Positions 24,046 to 32,519 of a DNA stretch of 64,000 nt are shown piece after piece. Position numbers and translations under genes: made by a program. The first letter of the stretch is position 1, and each line of letters begins with the position of its first letter. This DNA is from Ruminococcus sp. (GTDB lineage Bacteria > Bacillota > Clostridia > Oscillospirales > Acutalibacteraceae), in assembly GCA_017411835.1 (NCBI GenBank), contig JAFQPG010000002.1, forward strand, positions 62,001 to 126,000, in the 5' to 3' direction. The notes below the pieces were generated by a model. That model saw only the letters and a program-made list of their open reading frames with translations. It did not search any database and was not told where the DNA came from.

Positions 24046-26364
24046 ATGAAAACAAAAAACTTTTTAAACCGCACATTATCCATACTTTTATGTATGGTTA
24101 TGTTGCTAACAGTATTTATGTGTGTGCCATTTACAGCTAACGCACAGCAGGCTAATGTCAATCTCATAAATGACATGGTAACTATCGGAAACAGCGACAG
24201 TTTAGATAATAAAAACAGTGCTGACGGAGAGAAAGCAGATATTGCTGATACATCATATAACGATAATTCAAGATATGAGTATGAAAATATCATACAAGAT
24301 GGTGTAGTGTACTCAATTGATGAGTCGGGCTATTTGTACCTTACAGGTTACAAAGACAGCGAGTTACCAGAACATTTAGTTATTCCAAAAGAGGTAAACG
24401 GTTATCCATTAGAGGATATTTGGCATAGTGCATTCCAAGGTTCTACAAAGCTCAAAAGTGTAGTTATCCCGAACACTATTAAAAGAGATATTGATGATTA
24501 CGTGTTTAGAGATTGTGTAAATCTTGAGAGTGTAGTTTTTGAAGAGGGTATACAAATCAAGTATCTCGGCGAGTGGACATTTGCAGGATGTAAAAGCCTT
24601 AAAAGTATCACAATTCCTGCAAGCGTAGAAAAGGTTGTTCACTATACGTTTGAAGATTGCACCAGTTTAAAAACGGTTACTTTTGAAGAAAATTCAAAGC
24701 TAGAAGAAATTGGTATGAAGTCTTTCTATAATTGCACTTCTCTTGAGACAATTGACATACCTTCAACTTGCCTGGAAATACGTAGCAGTGCCTTTATGAA
24801 CTGCGAATCACTATACGAAATTGACCTAAAATCAGGACTTAAGACAATTGGTGAAAAGGCGTTTTTTAACTGCTTTAGTTTGTACTATATTACTATTCCG
24901 AAAAGCGTTGAATCTATTGGCTCAATGGCACTTGGTTGTTTTGAAGAAGATGGAGTAAACTACTCATTTGGAGATTTTGTCGTTGTTGGTGTGAGCAGTT
25001 CACTTGCTGATGAATACGCAGACGCTTACAACGTATATTGGGCGCTGTCAGCACCTAAGTTGACTAAAATTTCAAACACATCAAGCGGTGTTAAAATAAC
25101 TTTCTCTAAACCGTCGGGCGCATCAAGCGGTAAGTACGAAATATATAGATGTACTGAGAGCACAGAGTGGAAAAAGATTGGTACGACAAGCTCTTTGTCT
25201 TATACAGACAAAACCGCAAAAGCAGGTAAAAAGTATTACTATACCGTTCAATTTGTCGGCAAACCAACAAATTCTTTAAACGACCTTCCACTTGAGATAG
25301 TAAGACTTACTAACCCATCTGTATCTAAAATTACAAATACCACTACAGGTGCAAAGATCACTTGGGGAAAGGTGACAGGTGCAGCAGAATACAAAGTATA
25401 TGTAAAATCAGGCACAAGCTGGAAAACACTTGGCAGTACAAGCGGGACTTCATATACCCATACAAGTGCCGCGTCAGGTAAAACCTATACCTATACCGTA
25501 AAAGCGTATGATAGTAGCGGAGATTACGCAAGCGGATACAAAACCGCAGGCTGGAGCAAAAAGTATATTGCTTCTCCAAAAATCAAGTCAATTTCAAATA
25601 CCTCAACGGGTGCAAAGATAACTTGGGGCAAGGTATCGGGTGCTGCAAAGTACAGAGTATTTGTTAAGTCGGGCGATAGCTGGAAAAAGCTTAAGGATAC
25701 AACCTCGACTTCTTATACCCACACAGGTCTTACCTCGGGCAAGACTTATACGTACACAGTACGCTGTATTTCTTCAACCGGCAAGTCTTACACAAGCTCA
25801 TATGATACCACAGGTACCAAAAACACTTACGTAAAAAGACCGTCTATATCAAAAATCACAAATACCGTAGACGGACCAAAACTAAGCTGGAGCAAGGTAG
25901 CAGGTGCTACAAAATACAATGTATATGTAAAATCGGGTTCAAGTTGGAAGTTACTCGGATGCACAGACTCAACTTCACTCGTTCACGAAACTGCAACATC
26001 AGGCAAAACATATACCTACACCCTGCGCTGTGCAGATAGCGACGGCAAAAATATAAGCGCGTATAATTCAACAGGTTGGCAAAATAAGTATATTGCCGCT
26101 CCTGTTATCACATCTCTTGAAAACACCTCAAAGGGTGTAAAAATTACTTGGGACAAGGTATCGGGTGCTGCAAAGTACAGAGTATTTGTTAAGTCGGGCG
26201 ATAGTTGGAAAAAGCTTAAGGATACAACCTCGACTTCTTATACCCACACAGGTCTTACCTCAGGCAAGACTTATACGTACACAGTACGCTGCATTTCTTC
26301 AACCGGCAAGTCATACACAAGCTCGTATGACACCGTAGGTCAGGCAATAGTTTTTGAAAAGTAA
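24046..26364 (+). CDS. Secreted BspA-type leucine-rich repeat and FN3-repeat protein
   Basis: A 772-residue secreted protein. A signal peptide (residues 1-33) ends at TANAQQ. BspA-like LRR_5 repeats occupy about residues 97-330, recognisable by units such as AFQGSTKLKSVVIP and TFAGCKSLKSITIPASV. Five fibronectin III-like repeats of about 87 residues follow (roughly 334-772), each with KITWGKVSGAAKYRVFVKSG and SGKTYTYTVR-type strands. Repeats 3 and 5 are almost identical, also in DNA. There is no LPXTG anchor, dockerin or membrane helix at the C-terminus. Such proteins bind host or polysaccharide ligands. It is in an operon with the BlaI/BlaR1-like pair, separated from it by 16 bp carrying TAAGGAGG. 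Confidence 0.88.
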   Translation: MKTKNFLNRTLSILLCMVMLLTVFMCVPFTANAQQANVNLINDMVTIGNSDSLDNKNSADGEKADIADTSYNDNSRYEYENIIQDGVVYSIDESGYLYLTGYKDSELPEHLVIPKEVNGYPLEDIWHSAFQGSTKLKSVVIPNTIKRDIDDYVFRDCVNLESVVFEEGIQIKYLGEWTFAGCKSLKSITIPASVEKVVHYTFEDCTSLKTVTFEENSKLEEIGMKSFYNCTSLETIDIPSTCLEIRSSAFMNCESLYEIDLKSGLKTIGEKAFFNCFSLYYITIPKSVESIGSMALGCFEEDGVNYSFGDFVVVGVSSSLADEYADAYNVYWALSAPKLTKISNTSSGVKITFSKPSGASSGKYEIYRCTESTEWKKIGTTSSLSYTDKTAKAGKKYYYTVQFVGKPTNSLNDLPLEIVRLTNPSVSKITNTTTGAKITWGKVTGAAEYKVYVKSGTSWKTLGSTSGTSYTHTSAASGKTYTYTVKAYDSSGDYASGYKTAGWSKKYIASPKIKSISNTSTGAKITWGKVSGAAKYRVFVKSGDSWKKLKDTTSTSYTHTGLTSGKTYTYTVRCISSTGKSYTSSYDTTGTKNTYVKRPSISKITNTVDGPKLSWSKVAGATKYNVYVKSGSSWKLLGCTDSTSLVHETATSGKTYTYTLRCADSDGKNISAYNSTGWQNKYIAAPVITSLENTSKGVKITWDKVSGAAKYRVFVKSGDSWKKLKDTTSTSYTHTGLTSGKTYTYTVRCISSTGKSYTSSYDTVGQAIVFEK
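25629..25807 (+). repeat. FN3-repeat DNA duplication, copy 1
   Basis: This 179-bp stretch recurs at 26154-26332, exactly 525 bp (175 codons) later, with only a handful of mostly synonymous substitutions. The period equals two FN3 units, pointing to a recent in-frame duplication or gene conversion. Confidence 0.9.
26154..26332 (+). repeat. FN3-repeat DNA duplication, copy 2
   Basis: Second copy of the near-identical 179-bp segment at 25629-25807, in the same reading frame of the surface protein. Confidence 0.9.
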
Positions 26365-26371
26365 AATCAAA

Positions 26372-26408
26372 ATAAAAAAAGCACTGCAAAACTGCAGTGC
26401 TTTTTGTT
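26372..26408. terminator. Bidirectional terminator after the surface protein
   Basis: GCACTGCA (26381-26388) pairs with TGCAGTGC (26393-26400), extended by A/T pairs, with T runs on both strands. It also serves the convergent small membrane protein gene. Confidence 0.9.
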
Positions 26409-26428
26409 TTGAGTGAGTTTTTTAATAG

Positions 26429-26638
26429 TTAAGCCTCTTGAGCGTATGTACTCTTATCACAAAGAAGCAGAATGCCTGCGATTGTGTTTACAAACAAGAG
26501 AACCACAACAGCCCAACCGGTTGTCATTGTGTTTGTGTTGATTTTCTTAAGTGCGATGATACCTAATACTAATGGGAAAATCAACCAGAAACCGGCAATC
26601 ATAGTTAAAATGATTAAAACTTTTGAAGCAATTGTCAT
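26429..26638 (-). CDS. Small two-helix membrane protein
   Basis: A 69-residue protein with two hydrophobic helices, about residues 7-30 (VLIILTMIAGFWLIFPLVLG) and 40-60 (TGWAVVVLLFVNTIAGILLL), joined by ALKKINTNTMT. The layout resembles small DUF4190-like membrane proteins, but that family is not established here. The ribosome binding region GAGGGGTAAAG lies just before the ATG. It stands alone between the surface-protein terminator and the FliB-like gene on the same strand. Function unknown. Confidence 0.7.
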   Translation of the reverse strand: MTIASKVLIILTMIAGFWLIFPLVLGIIALKKINTNTMTTGWAVVVLLFVNTIAGILLLCDKSTYAQEA

Positions 26639-26721
26639 AATTCTTTACCCCTCATAAAAATATTTGCAATAAATTGCAATTTCATATTACCCTATATTTT
26701 GTTATGTGTCAACTGCAAGTA

Positions 26722-27645
26722 TCAAAATATAGCGTAAATGGTGTATATATTCTCGTCGGAATACTCTATTTCTGACGAGAAAAGTCGAGCAATCTCTACC
26801 TGTGCTTCAAAGTCAAATTCATTTGTAGTTGAAAAAATCACAGCACCGATAGCATAAAGCATTTCATAAGCAAACTTAGTAAAGCACGCACGCTTTTTTG
26901 CTTGTGATAAATCAGGAGAATTTGCAAAATGTCGGTAAATAAGATAAACAGCAAATTGCTCGTACTCGTGCTGTCTGTTTTGCATATATTCATCAAAAGC
27001 TTTTAAATCAGCGTTGTGATAATTTTCCTTGGTTTTCTTTATAATCTCGGTCCATTTTTCGTCCATACATTCAAGACTTAAAAGAAGATTACACCAACGC
27101 TCTATAGAGTAGTCTGTAGGCTTTGCATCGCAAAGAGAAAGCATATCGCTGATACGTTTGTTGATATTTTTTTCGCGGTTTTGTAAAACAGAGATTACTT
27201 TGTCGCGAAGGAGAATAATCTCGTCGTCTGTTTTGCAGTCTTTTTTACAGACAAAGGTGAGCTTTTCTTTTTTGCTTAGTATCATTCTACACGCCTGCTC
27301 ACAGCAAAGCCCTAAGCCCGATTCTATTCTATTTGGAAGCTCGTTGTGAAAACGCGGGTGCTGCGCACAAATATCGCACAAATAGTCTTCACCTAAGGTG
27401 CAGATTATGTCGCACAGGTTTTCATCATTTAAAAAAGGGCATCGCTCGTTTTTATCAAGTACAAAATGCGGTGTTTGCTTAAACGAAATGCTGTCTTTAA
27501 AACGCTTTGAAAACTCACCCTCGATATTTTTATAAAGAGAAAGGGTATCGTCATCAATATCAATTTCCCAGCCGATACAGCAGTTGTGACGGCATTTTGA
27601 TGCAATGCACTTAAAATCAAAGTAGTAGTCAGGATAATAATGCAT
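26722..27645 (-). CDS. FliB-family cysteine-rich protein (flagellin lysine-N-methylase-like)
   Basis: A 307-residue protein starting MHYYPDYYFDFKCIASKC. Its N-terminal third carries the cysteine cluster of the FliB/YkgJ group: CIASKCRHNCC, CPFLNDENLCDIIC, CDICAQHPR and CCEQAC, which probably binds an Fe-S cluster or zinc. The C-terminal two thirds are helical. ATG 27645 follows AAAGGAGA; a 19-codon upstream extension to 27702 has no ribosome binding site. In Salmonella FliB methylates flagellin lysines, but no flagellar gene is present in this window and clostridial homologues often occur in non-motile species, so the substrate is open. Confidence 0.83.
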   Translation of the reverse strand: MHYYPDYYFDFKCIASKCRHNCCIGWEIDIDDDTLSLYKNIEGEFSKRFKDSISFKQTPHFVLDKNERCPFLNDENLCDIICTLGEDYLCDICAQHPRFHNELPNRIESGLGLCCEQACRMILSKKEKLTFVCKKDCKTDDEIILLRDKVISVLQNREKNINKRISDMLSLCDAKPTDYSIERWCNLLLSLECMDEKWTEIIKKTKENYHNADLKAFDEYMQNRQHEYEQFAVYLIYRHFANSPDLSQAKKRACFTKFAYEMLYAIGAVIFSTTNEFDFEAQVEIARLFSSEIEYSDENIYTIYAIF

Positions 27646-27767
27646 TTTTATCTCCTTTGAAACATTTGACATTATTGTAGCATATTTAGCACCTTGTGGC
27701 AAAAAAATATGGTAAAAATATAGTTTTTTGTAGAATGAGTAAAAATATTGCTATTGCGGTTTTTTGC

Positions 27768-27796
27768 TTGCTTTATGTAAAATTAAGTGATATAAT
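27768..27796 (+). promoter_or_regulatory. Promoter of the SGNH-like gene
   Basis: TTGCTT (27768-27773), 17-bp spacer, TATAAT (27791-27796), about 70 bases before the chosen start. Confidence 0.6.
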
Positions 27797-27868
27797 CAGT
27801 CTGTTAATACATAATTAGTTGTACTATGGATTACTATGGGTACGAGATTGATTGGAGTAATAACATTT

Positions 27869-28948
27869 ATGAAGAAAATACAAGTTTTTCGTATGATTGC
27901 TTTTTTGCTGGTTGTTGCTTTACTTGTTTCCGGCTTAACCGCCGTAGCATTAATGCAGCCTGACTTTTCGCAGACAGCACAGCGATATGACGACTTTAAA
28001 GATTTAGAAGAAAACACAGTTGATGTTATTTTTACCGGTACAAGCGGTATTGACAGATACTGGATTGCGCCTAAGGCTTTTGAAGAATACGGCATGACAG
28101 CGTACAATCTTTCTTCTGACGCACAGCCTACATGGCTTGTAAAAAATGTGCTTGAAGAAGCGACTAAAACACAGTCTCCTAAGCTTGTAGTTATTGACAC
28201 TCGTGCGTTTACTACAAAATACGGTAAGCAAATCGGTAACATCGAAATCGGTGCTCGTTATCTTACAGACGGCGACTGCTTCTCATTTAAAAACAGAATT
28301 GATGCTATCGAGAGAACACTCGTTGCCCTAAAAACCATCAAGCCTGAAAAAGATTTTGACAGAAAGACTTTCTATCTGCCTCTTATCAAGCACCATGGCG
28401 CATGGGCTAATATTCAGGACTTTGTAGACGAGTATTCTTATTCTGTAATGGGTTACTATATGTGCTCCATTAGAACACCTGTTACCACTAAAGAGATTGA
28501 AGATTTCTCTTATGAAACAACGCAAGTCGGCGAGATGCACCCGATAGCACAGGGCTATCTGTACGAGTTGCTTGACTATCTTGATACAAAAGATTATGAA
28601 GTGCTTTTCTTAAATACTCCGCAGGGTCGCTCAGAGGGTGAAATGAGAACTGTTAACGCAGTTACACAGGTTTTAGAGTCACGCGGATACAAGCACCTTG
28701 TATGTTATGTAGACGAAACCTACGACAAGTCAAAGGACTTTTATAATCAGGGTCATGTAAACTTCCATGGTGCAGAAAAATTCACCGATTTCTTTGCTCA
28801 GTATTTAAAGGATAATTACGACCTTGAAGACCATAGAGACGACGAAAGATGTCAGCAGTGGTATGGTCATTATGATGAAATCAAAGCCACCGTTGCCCAG
28901 TGGGAAGCTGAAATCGAGGCTGAAAAAGAGGCTAAAGCTAAAAAATAA
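27869..28948 (+). CDS. Membrane-anchored SGNH/DltD-like hydrolase family protein
   Basis: A 359-residue protein with an N-terminal signal anchor (residues 1-28, MIAFLLVVALLVSGLTAVAL) and an extracellular domain. VDVIFTGTSGIDRYWIAP resembles the first block of SGNH/GDSL hydrolases, where the nucleophile is the Ser after the GTS/GDS motif. GHVNFHGAEKFTDF near the C-terminus resembles the final His block. This pattern is shared with AlgJ/AlgX and DltD-like proteins that modify cell-surface polymers. The C-terminus is a charged helical tail. ATG 27869 follows TTGGAGTAA; the in-frame ATG at 27836 has no ribosome binding site. Enzymatic activity is inferred from fold motifs only. Confidence 0.72.
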   Translation: MKKIQVFRMIAFLLVVALLVSGLTAVALMQPDFSQTAQRYDDFKDLEENTVDVIFTGTSGIDRYWIAPKAFEEYGMTAYNLSSDAQPTWLVKNVLEEATKTQSPKLVVIDTRAFTTKYGKQIGNIEIGARYLTDGDCFSFKNRIDAIERTLVALKTIKPEKDFDRKTFYLPLIKHHGAWANIQDFVDEYSYSVMGYYMCSIRTPVTTKEIEDFSYETTQVGEMHPIAQGYLYELLDYLDTKDYEVLFLNTPQGRSEGEMRTVNAVTQVLESRGYKHLVCYVDETYDKSKDFYNQGHVNFHGAEKFTDFFAQYLKDNYDLEDHRDDERCQQWYGHYDEIKATVAQWEAEIEAEKEAKAKK

Positions 28949-28958
28949 GTTCATAATA

Positions 28959-28990
28959 AAGGTAGGTGTTTGTGCACCTGCCTTTTTTTA
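28959..28990 (+). terminator. Terminator after the SGNH-like gene
   Basis: AAGGTAGGTG (28959-28968) pairs with CACCTGCCTT (28975-28984), one wobble, followed by a T run. Confidence 0.88.
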
Positions 28991-29064
28991 TGCTTAATAA
29001 TAGTGAGCAATAAATCCATTTATTAACTAAAAGTAAAATGTTTATGAACATCGACTTTATATTA

Positions 29065-29110
29065 TTGAAAACAAAGCCTTATTTTGCTAAACTTATGAAA
29101 ACTAAGTTTA
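29065..29110 (+). promoter_or_regulatory. P-type ATPase promoter with inverted repeat over the -10 box
   Basis: TTGAAA (29065-29070), 17-bp spacer, TAAACT (29088-29093). The perfect inverted repeat TAAACTTA (29088-29095) / TAAGTTTA (29103-29110) with a 7-base spacer begins at the -10 box, a good position for a repressor operator. The regulator is not known. Confidence 0.6.
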
Positions 29111-29143
29111 TTAAATTATGATATTGTATGGTAGGCGATCTAA

Positions 29144-31750
29144 GTGTACGGATTAACAGATAAACAGGTTTTAGAAAGCAGAGAGCAATACGGCTCAAAC
29201 AAGCTTCCAAACCCTAAACAAAAGAAATGGTATAACTTTGCGCTTGAAGCACTCAGCGAAAAAATTACTATGATACTGATTGCTATCTCGGTTATACAGA
29301 TAATACTATCTACACTCGGCATTATGGAAGTTTCCGAGCCGATTATGATTATTCTTGTTTTAGGTATTGTAACGGCGATTGCTATACGCACGGGGCTGGG
29401 AGTACAGAAATCTGCAAATGAGCTCAGAATGCGTAGCGCTGTGCGATATTGCGATGTTATCAGAAACTCAAAAAGAATCACCATCAATAAAGATGAGCTT
29501 GTCGTAGGGGATATCGTTTTTATCGAAACAGGTAAGGAGATATTTGCCGATGGCTATATTATTGAGGGCAAGGTTGATGTCAATAATGCCGCTATAAATG
29601 GCGAAACAAAAGAGTGCAGAAAAACTCCTGTAGAGGGTTATGTTCACGTGAAAACTACCTCTACAGATGCATATACAAATCAGAACTGTCTTTTTGCCGG
29701 TACAAGTGTTATGAGTGGCGAAGGCAAAATGCTTGTTAGTGATGTCGGTGTAAATACCGTAAACGGCGATACCTTAGTAAAGATGCAAACGCTTGAGGCG
29801 CCTAAGACCGCTTTGGATATTGCTCTCGACAAGTTAAGCGGGTTTATTTCGAAATGGGGTACACTCGCTGCTGTCGTTACATTTATTATTCTTACCTTAA
29901 GCGGTATTTTAGAAGTTGGCTTTGAAAGTTATTTTTCGGGTGGCTTACTCGATATAGTTCAGAAGATTGCTTCCAATGTCGCAGTTGCACTTACGATTAT
30001 AGTTGCCGCTGTTCCGGAAGGCTTGCCTCTTATTGTAAAGCTTGTTACTAAGCAGAATGTAAAGACAATGGAGAAAAGCAATATCCTTGCAAAAAATCCC
30101 GGAAAAATTCCGGAGCTTGCGTATGTTAATCTTATTTGCACCGATAAAACAGGCACACTTACAACCGGTGTGATGTCTCCTAAATGTGTTGTTGATAGCT
30201 TTGGTGAGAAGATAGATACGCAAAGTGTTTTATATAGTGAGATAATAAATAATATAGTTTTGAATAACAGTGCGGCATTTGATAATGAAGAAAACATTAC
30301 AGGTGGCAACTCGATTGACCGCGCTGTGCTGTCGCTCGTAACAGCTCAGCTTGCAAGAGATATAAAGAAAAACAACGAGATGCTTGACAGACAGGCATTT
30401 AACAGCGCAAATAAATACTCTGCATTTGCCAGCGCAAAAGGTAAAGTGTATTACAAGGGCGCTTCGGAAAAAATAATTGATGCGTGCAGTAAAATGATGC
30501 TTCAAAACGGCGAGGTTGTACCATTTGATTGCGAAGATAAAATAAAAAGTAAAATTACGTCGCTCACATCAAATTCTGTCAGATGTATTGCGCTTGCCGT
30601 AGATGACGGAAAAATCACCGAAAACGAGATACCGCAGGGTATGACACTTTTGGGCGTTATCGGTGTTGTTGATCCGATAAGAGTTGAGGTGCCTAATGCA
30701 GTAGAGATTGCGCATAATGCTGGAGTGCAGGTTATCGAAATAACCGGTGACAGCATAGAAACGGCAGTTGCGGTTGCCAAAGAATGTGGCATTTATAAAG
30801 ACGGCGAGCTTGCTATTACAAACGACGAGTTTGAAAATATGAGCGATGAAGAAATCAAAGAAAAGCTCCCGCTTTTAAGAGTAATTGCACGTTGCTCACC
30901 AAACACAAAATTGCGACTTGTAACTCTTGCACAGCAGATTGGAATTTCGTGTGCTATGACGGGTGACGGAGTTAACGACTCACCTGCATTAAAGCGTGCA
31001 GATGTCGGCTTTGCGATGCAGACCGGTAGCGATGTTGCAAAGGAAGCATCGGATATTATACTTACCGACGACAACTTTGCATCTGTCGTAAAAGCAGTTG
31101 AGCTTGGCAGAACATTTATGCACAACATTATGATGTTTTTAGAATTCCAGCTTCCAATCAACATTTCTTTGCTTATTTTAAGTATGCTGTATCCTATTTT
31201 TGCAGTGGGTTCGATACTTGCATCGGTTCAGATTCTTATAATCAATATTATTATGGACTCACTAAATTCTCTGTCGTTTGGTAGCGAGCCTCCAAAGGCA
31301 GAGTATATGAAAGAAAAACCGATTAAAAAAGGCCTTGGACTTTTTGTAAATGGTGCAAAATCAAGAATCGCAGTAAGCACAGTATCCTTTATCTTTGCCT
31401 ATGCAATTTTACTGTTCATTCAAATGAATGGTCTGTTTGAAAATGAACAGACAGCGCTTACTGCACGATTTGCTTTGATGTGCTTTATGGCGGCTGTAAA
31501 TGGCTTTAATATCAGAACAGAGAAGATTAACCTCTTTAGCGGACTGAAAAACAACAAGCTGTTTGTACGCATTACAATTTCTATTATAATCGGCGTAATA
31601 CTAGCGTGCACGTTATTAGGAAATGCTATCAAGGTTTGCCCGTTAAGTCTTAAACAGTGGCTTGCTGTAGCACTATTATCATTGATTGTAATACCGATAG
31701 ATATCGTAAGAAAGCTGATAGTAAAAGCTAAAAACAAAAAGAATAATTAA
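29144..31750 (+). CDS. P2-type (calcium-type) cation-transporting ATPase
   Basis: An 868-residue P-type ATPase starting at GTG 29144 with GGTAGGCGAT upstream. DKTGTLTTG with the phosphorylated Asp is near residue 332, TGDGVNDSPALKRAD near residue 605, and PEGLP in helix M4 together with INIIMDSLNS in M6 gives the Ca2+ site II pattern of PMCA/LMCA1-like pumps. Ten membrane helices can be placed. The actuator-domain loop reads INGETKE instead of TGES, replacing the usual Thr by Asn and Ser by Thr while keeping the catalytic Gly-Glu. Export of Ca2+ is most likely, but Mn2+ or another divalent ion is possible. It is monocistronic. Confidence 0.92.
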   Translation: MYGLTDKQVLESREQYGSNKLPNPKQKKWYNFALEALSEKITMILIAISVIQIILSTLGIMEVSEPIMIILVLGIVTAIAIRTGLGVQKSANELRMRSAVRYCDVIRNSKRITINKDELVVGDIVFIETGKEIFADGYIIEGKVDVNNAAINGETKECRKTPVEGYVHVKTTSTDAYTNQNCLFAGTSVMSGEGKMLVSDVGVNTVNGDTLVKMQTLEAPKTALDIALDKLSGFISKWGTLAAVVTFIILTLSGILEVGFESYFSGGLLDIVQKIASNVAVALTIIVAAVPEGLPLIVKLVTKQNVKTMEKSNILAKNPGKIPELAYVNLICTDKTGTLTTGVMSPKCVVDSFGEKIDTQSVLYSEIINNIVLNNSAAFDNEENITGGNSIDRAVLSLVTAQLARDIKKNNEMLDRQAFNSANKYSAFASAKGKVYYKGASEKIIDACSKMMLQNGEVVPFDCEDKIKSKITSLTSNSVRCIALAVDDGKITENEIPQGMTLLGVIGVVDPIRVEVPNAVEIAHNAGVQVIEITGDSIETAVAVAKECGIYKDGELAITNDEFENMSDEEIKEKLPLLRVIARCSPNTKLRLVTLAQQIGISCAMTGDGVNDSPALKRADVGFAMQTGSDVAKEASDIILTDDNFASVVKAVELGRTFMHNIMMFLEFQLPINISLLILSMLYPIFAVGSILASVQILIINIIMDSLNSLSFGSEPPKAEYMKEKPIKKGLGLFVNGAKSRIAVSTVSFIFAYAILLFIQMNGLFENEQTALTARFALMCFMAAVNGFNIRTEKINLFSGLKNNKLFVRITISIIIGVILACTLLGNAIKVCPLSLKQWLAVALLSLIVIPIDIVRKLIVKAKNKKNN

Positions 31751-31751
31751 C

Positions 31752-31787
31752 AAAAAAGCCTGAGTAAAAACTCAGGCTTTTTATTTG
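31752..31787. terminator. Bidirectional terminator between ATPase and TetR genes
   Basis: AAAAAGCCTGAGT and ACTCAGGCTTTTT (31753-31765 and 31770-31782) form a 13-bp stem with T runs on both strands. Confidence 0.9.
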
Positions 31788-31806
31788 TAGCAAGACAAAT
31801 TATTGC

Positions 31807-32373
31807 TTATGCGTTGATTGCTCTTAAAAAATAGTCGTTTATTTCTTCGGGTGATTTTTGTAGCTTTTCATTTATCCACCATCTTACTGTTTCAACAAAG
31901 GTTGATGCAATATGGTTTGTCCAAAAGTCAGTCGGTAGCTTTGCTTTTTCGCTGTATTTGTATAGCTGATGCTGGCTTTCGATAAGTCGGTATAAGCCAC
32001 TTTTAAAATACTGCAGAAATAAATCATTATTTTGACACGACAGCAGCTCTAAAATGTTGTTGTCGTTTTTCTTTAGGTGGGTGAACAGATGCAAAAACAC
32101 CGAGTCGGGAGCATCGCATTCAAAGATGTGGCGGTGGCTATGATTGTTGTCAACAGAATCGAAAATATGGCAGAAAAGTTCTTCGCATAGCTCTTTTAAA
32201 AGGAAGTCCTTTGTCTCAAAATGAGCGTAAAAGGTTGCTCGTCCGACATCGGCGCGGGTGATAATATCCTCAACGGTAATCTTGTTGACATTTTTTTCTG
32301 ATAATAGTGCAATAAATGCTTTAAATATCGCTTCTCTTGATTTTCTTTGTCGCCTGTCCATAGTTTTTTTCAT
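31807..32373 (-). CDS. TetR-family transcriptional regulator
   Basis: A 188-residue protein. The N-terminal helix-turn-helix covers about residues 8-55, with ITVEDIITRADVGRATFYAHFETKDFLLKEL as the typical TetR recognition region. The C-terminal ligand and dimer domain is of the DhaS/YcnC-like type (TetR_C). ATG 32373 follows GGAGAATTT; the in-frame ATG at 32409 lacks a ribosome binding site. It is divergent from a CDF metal efflux gene 146 bp away and is the obvious candidate for controlling it. Its ligand is unknown. Confidence 0.9.
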   Translation of the reverse strand: MKKTMDRRQRKSREAIFKAFIALLSEKNVNKITVEDIITRADVGRATFYAHFETKDFLLKELCEELFCHIFDSVDNNHSHRHIFECDAPDSVFLHLFTHLKKNDNNILELLSCQNNDLFLQYFKSGLYRLIESQHQLYKYSEKAKLPTDFWTNHIASTFVETVRWWINEKLQKSPEEINDYFLRAINA

Positions 32374-32422
32374 ACAAATTCTCCAAAATGTTCGGTAAGA
32401 TACAAGCACTAAAAATCATATA

Positions 32423-32486
32423 TTGATAATGCTTTGGTTACGAATATAATACTGAATAGAGTGTTCGATAGCATATACATTGTATA
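32423..32486 (+). promoter_or_regulatory. CDF efflux promoter and candidate TetR operator
   Basis: TTGATA (32423-32428), 16-bp spacer, TATAAT (32445-32450). Downstream lies TATACA-T-TGTATA (32474-32486), a 13-bp inverted repeat in the transcribed leader, a possible site for the divergent TetR protein. Confidence 0.6.
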
Positions 32487-32519
32487 GAAAATATGACATA
32501 AAGTCAATATGGAGGTACT

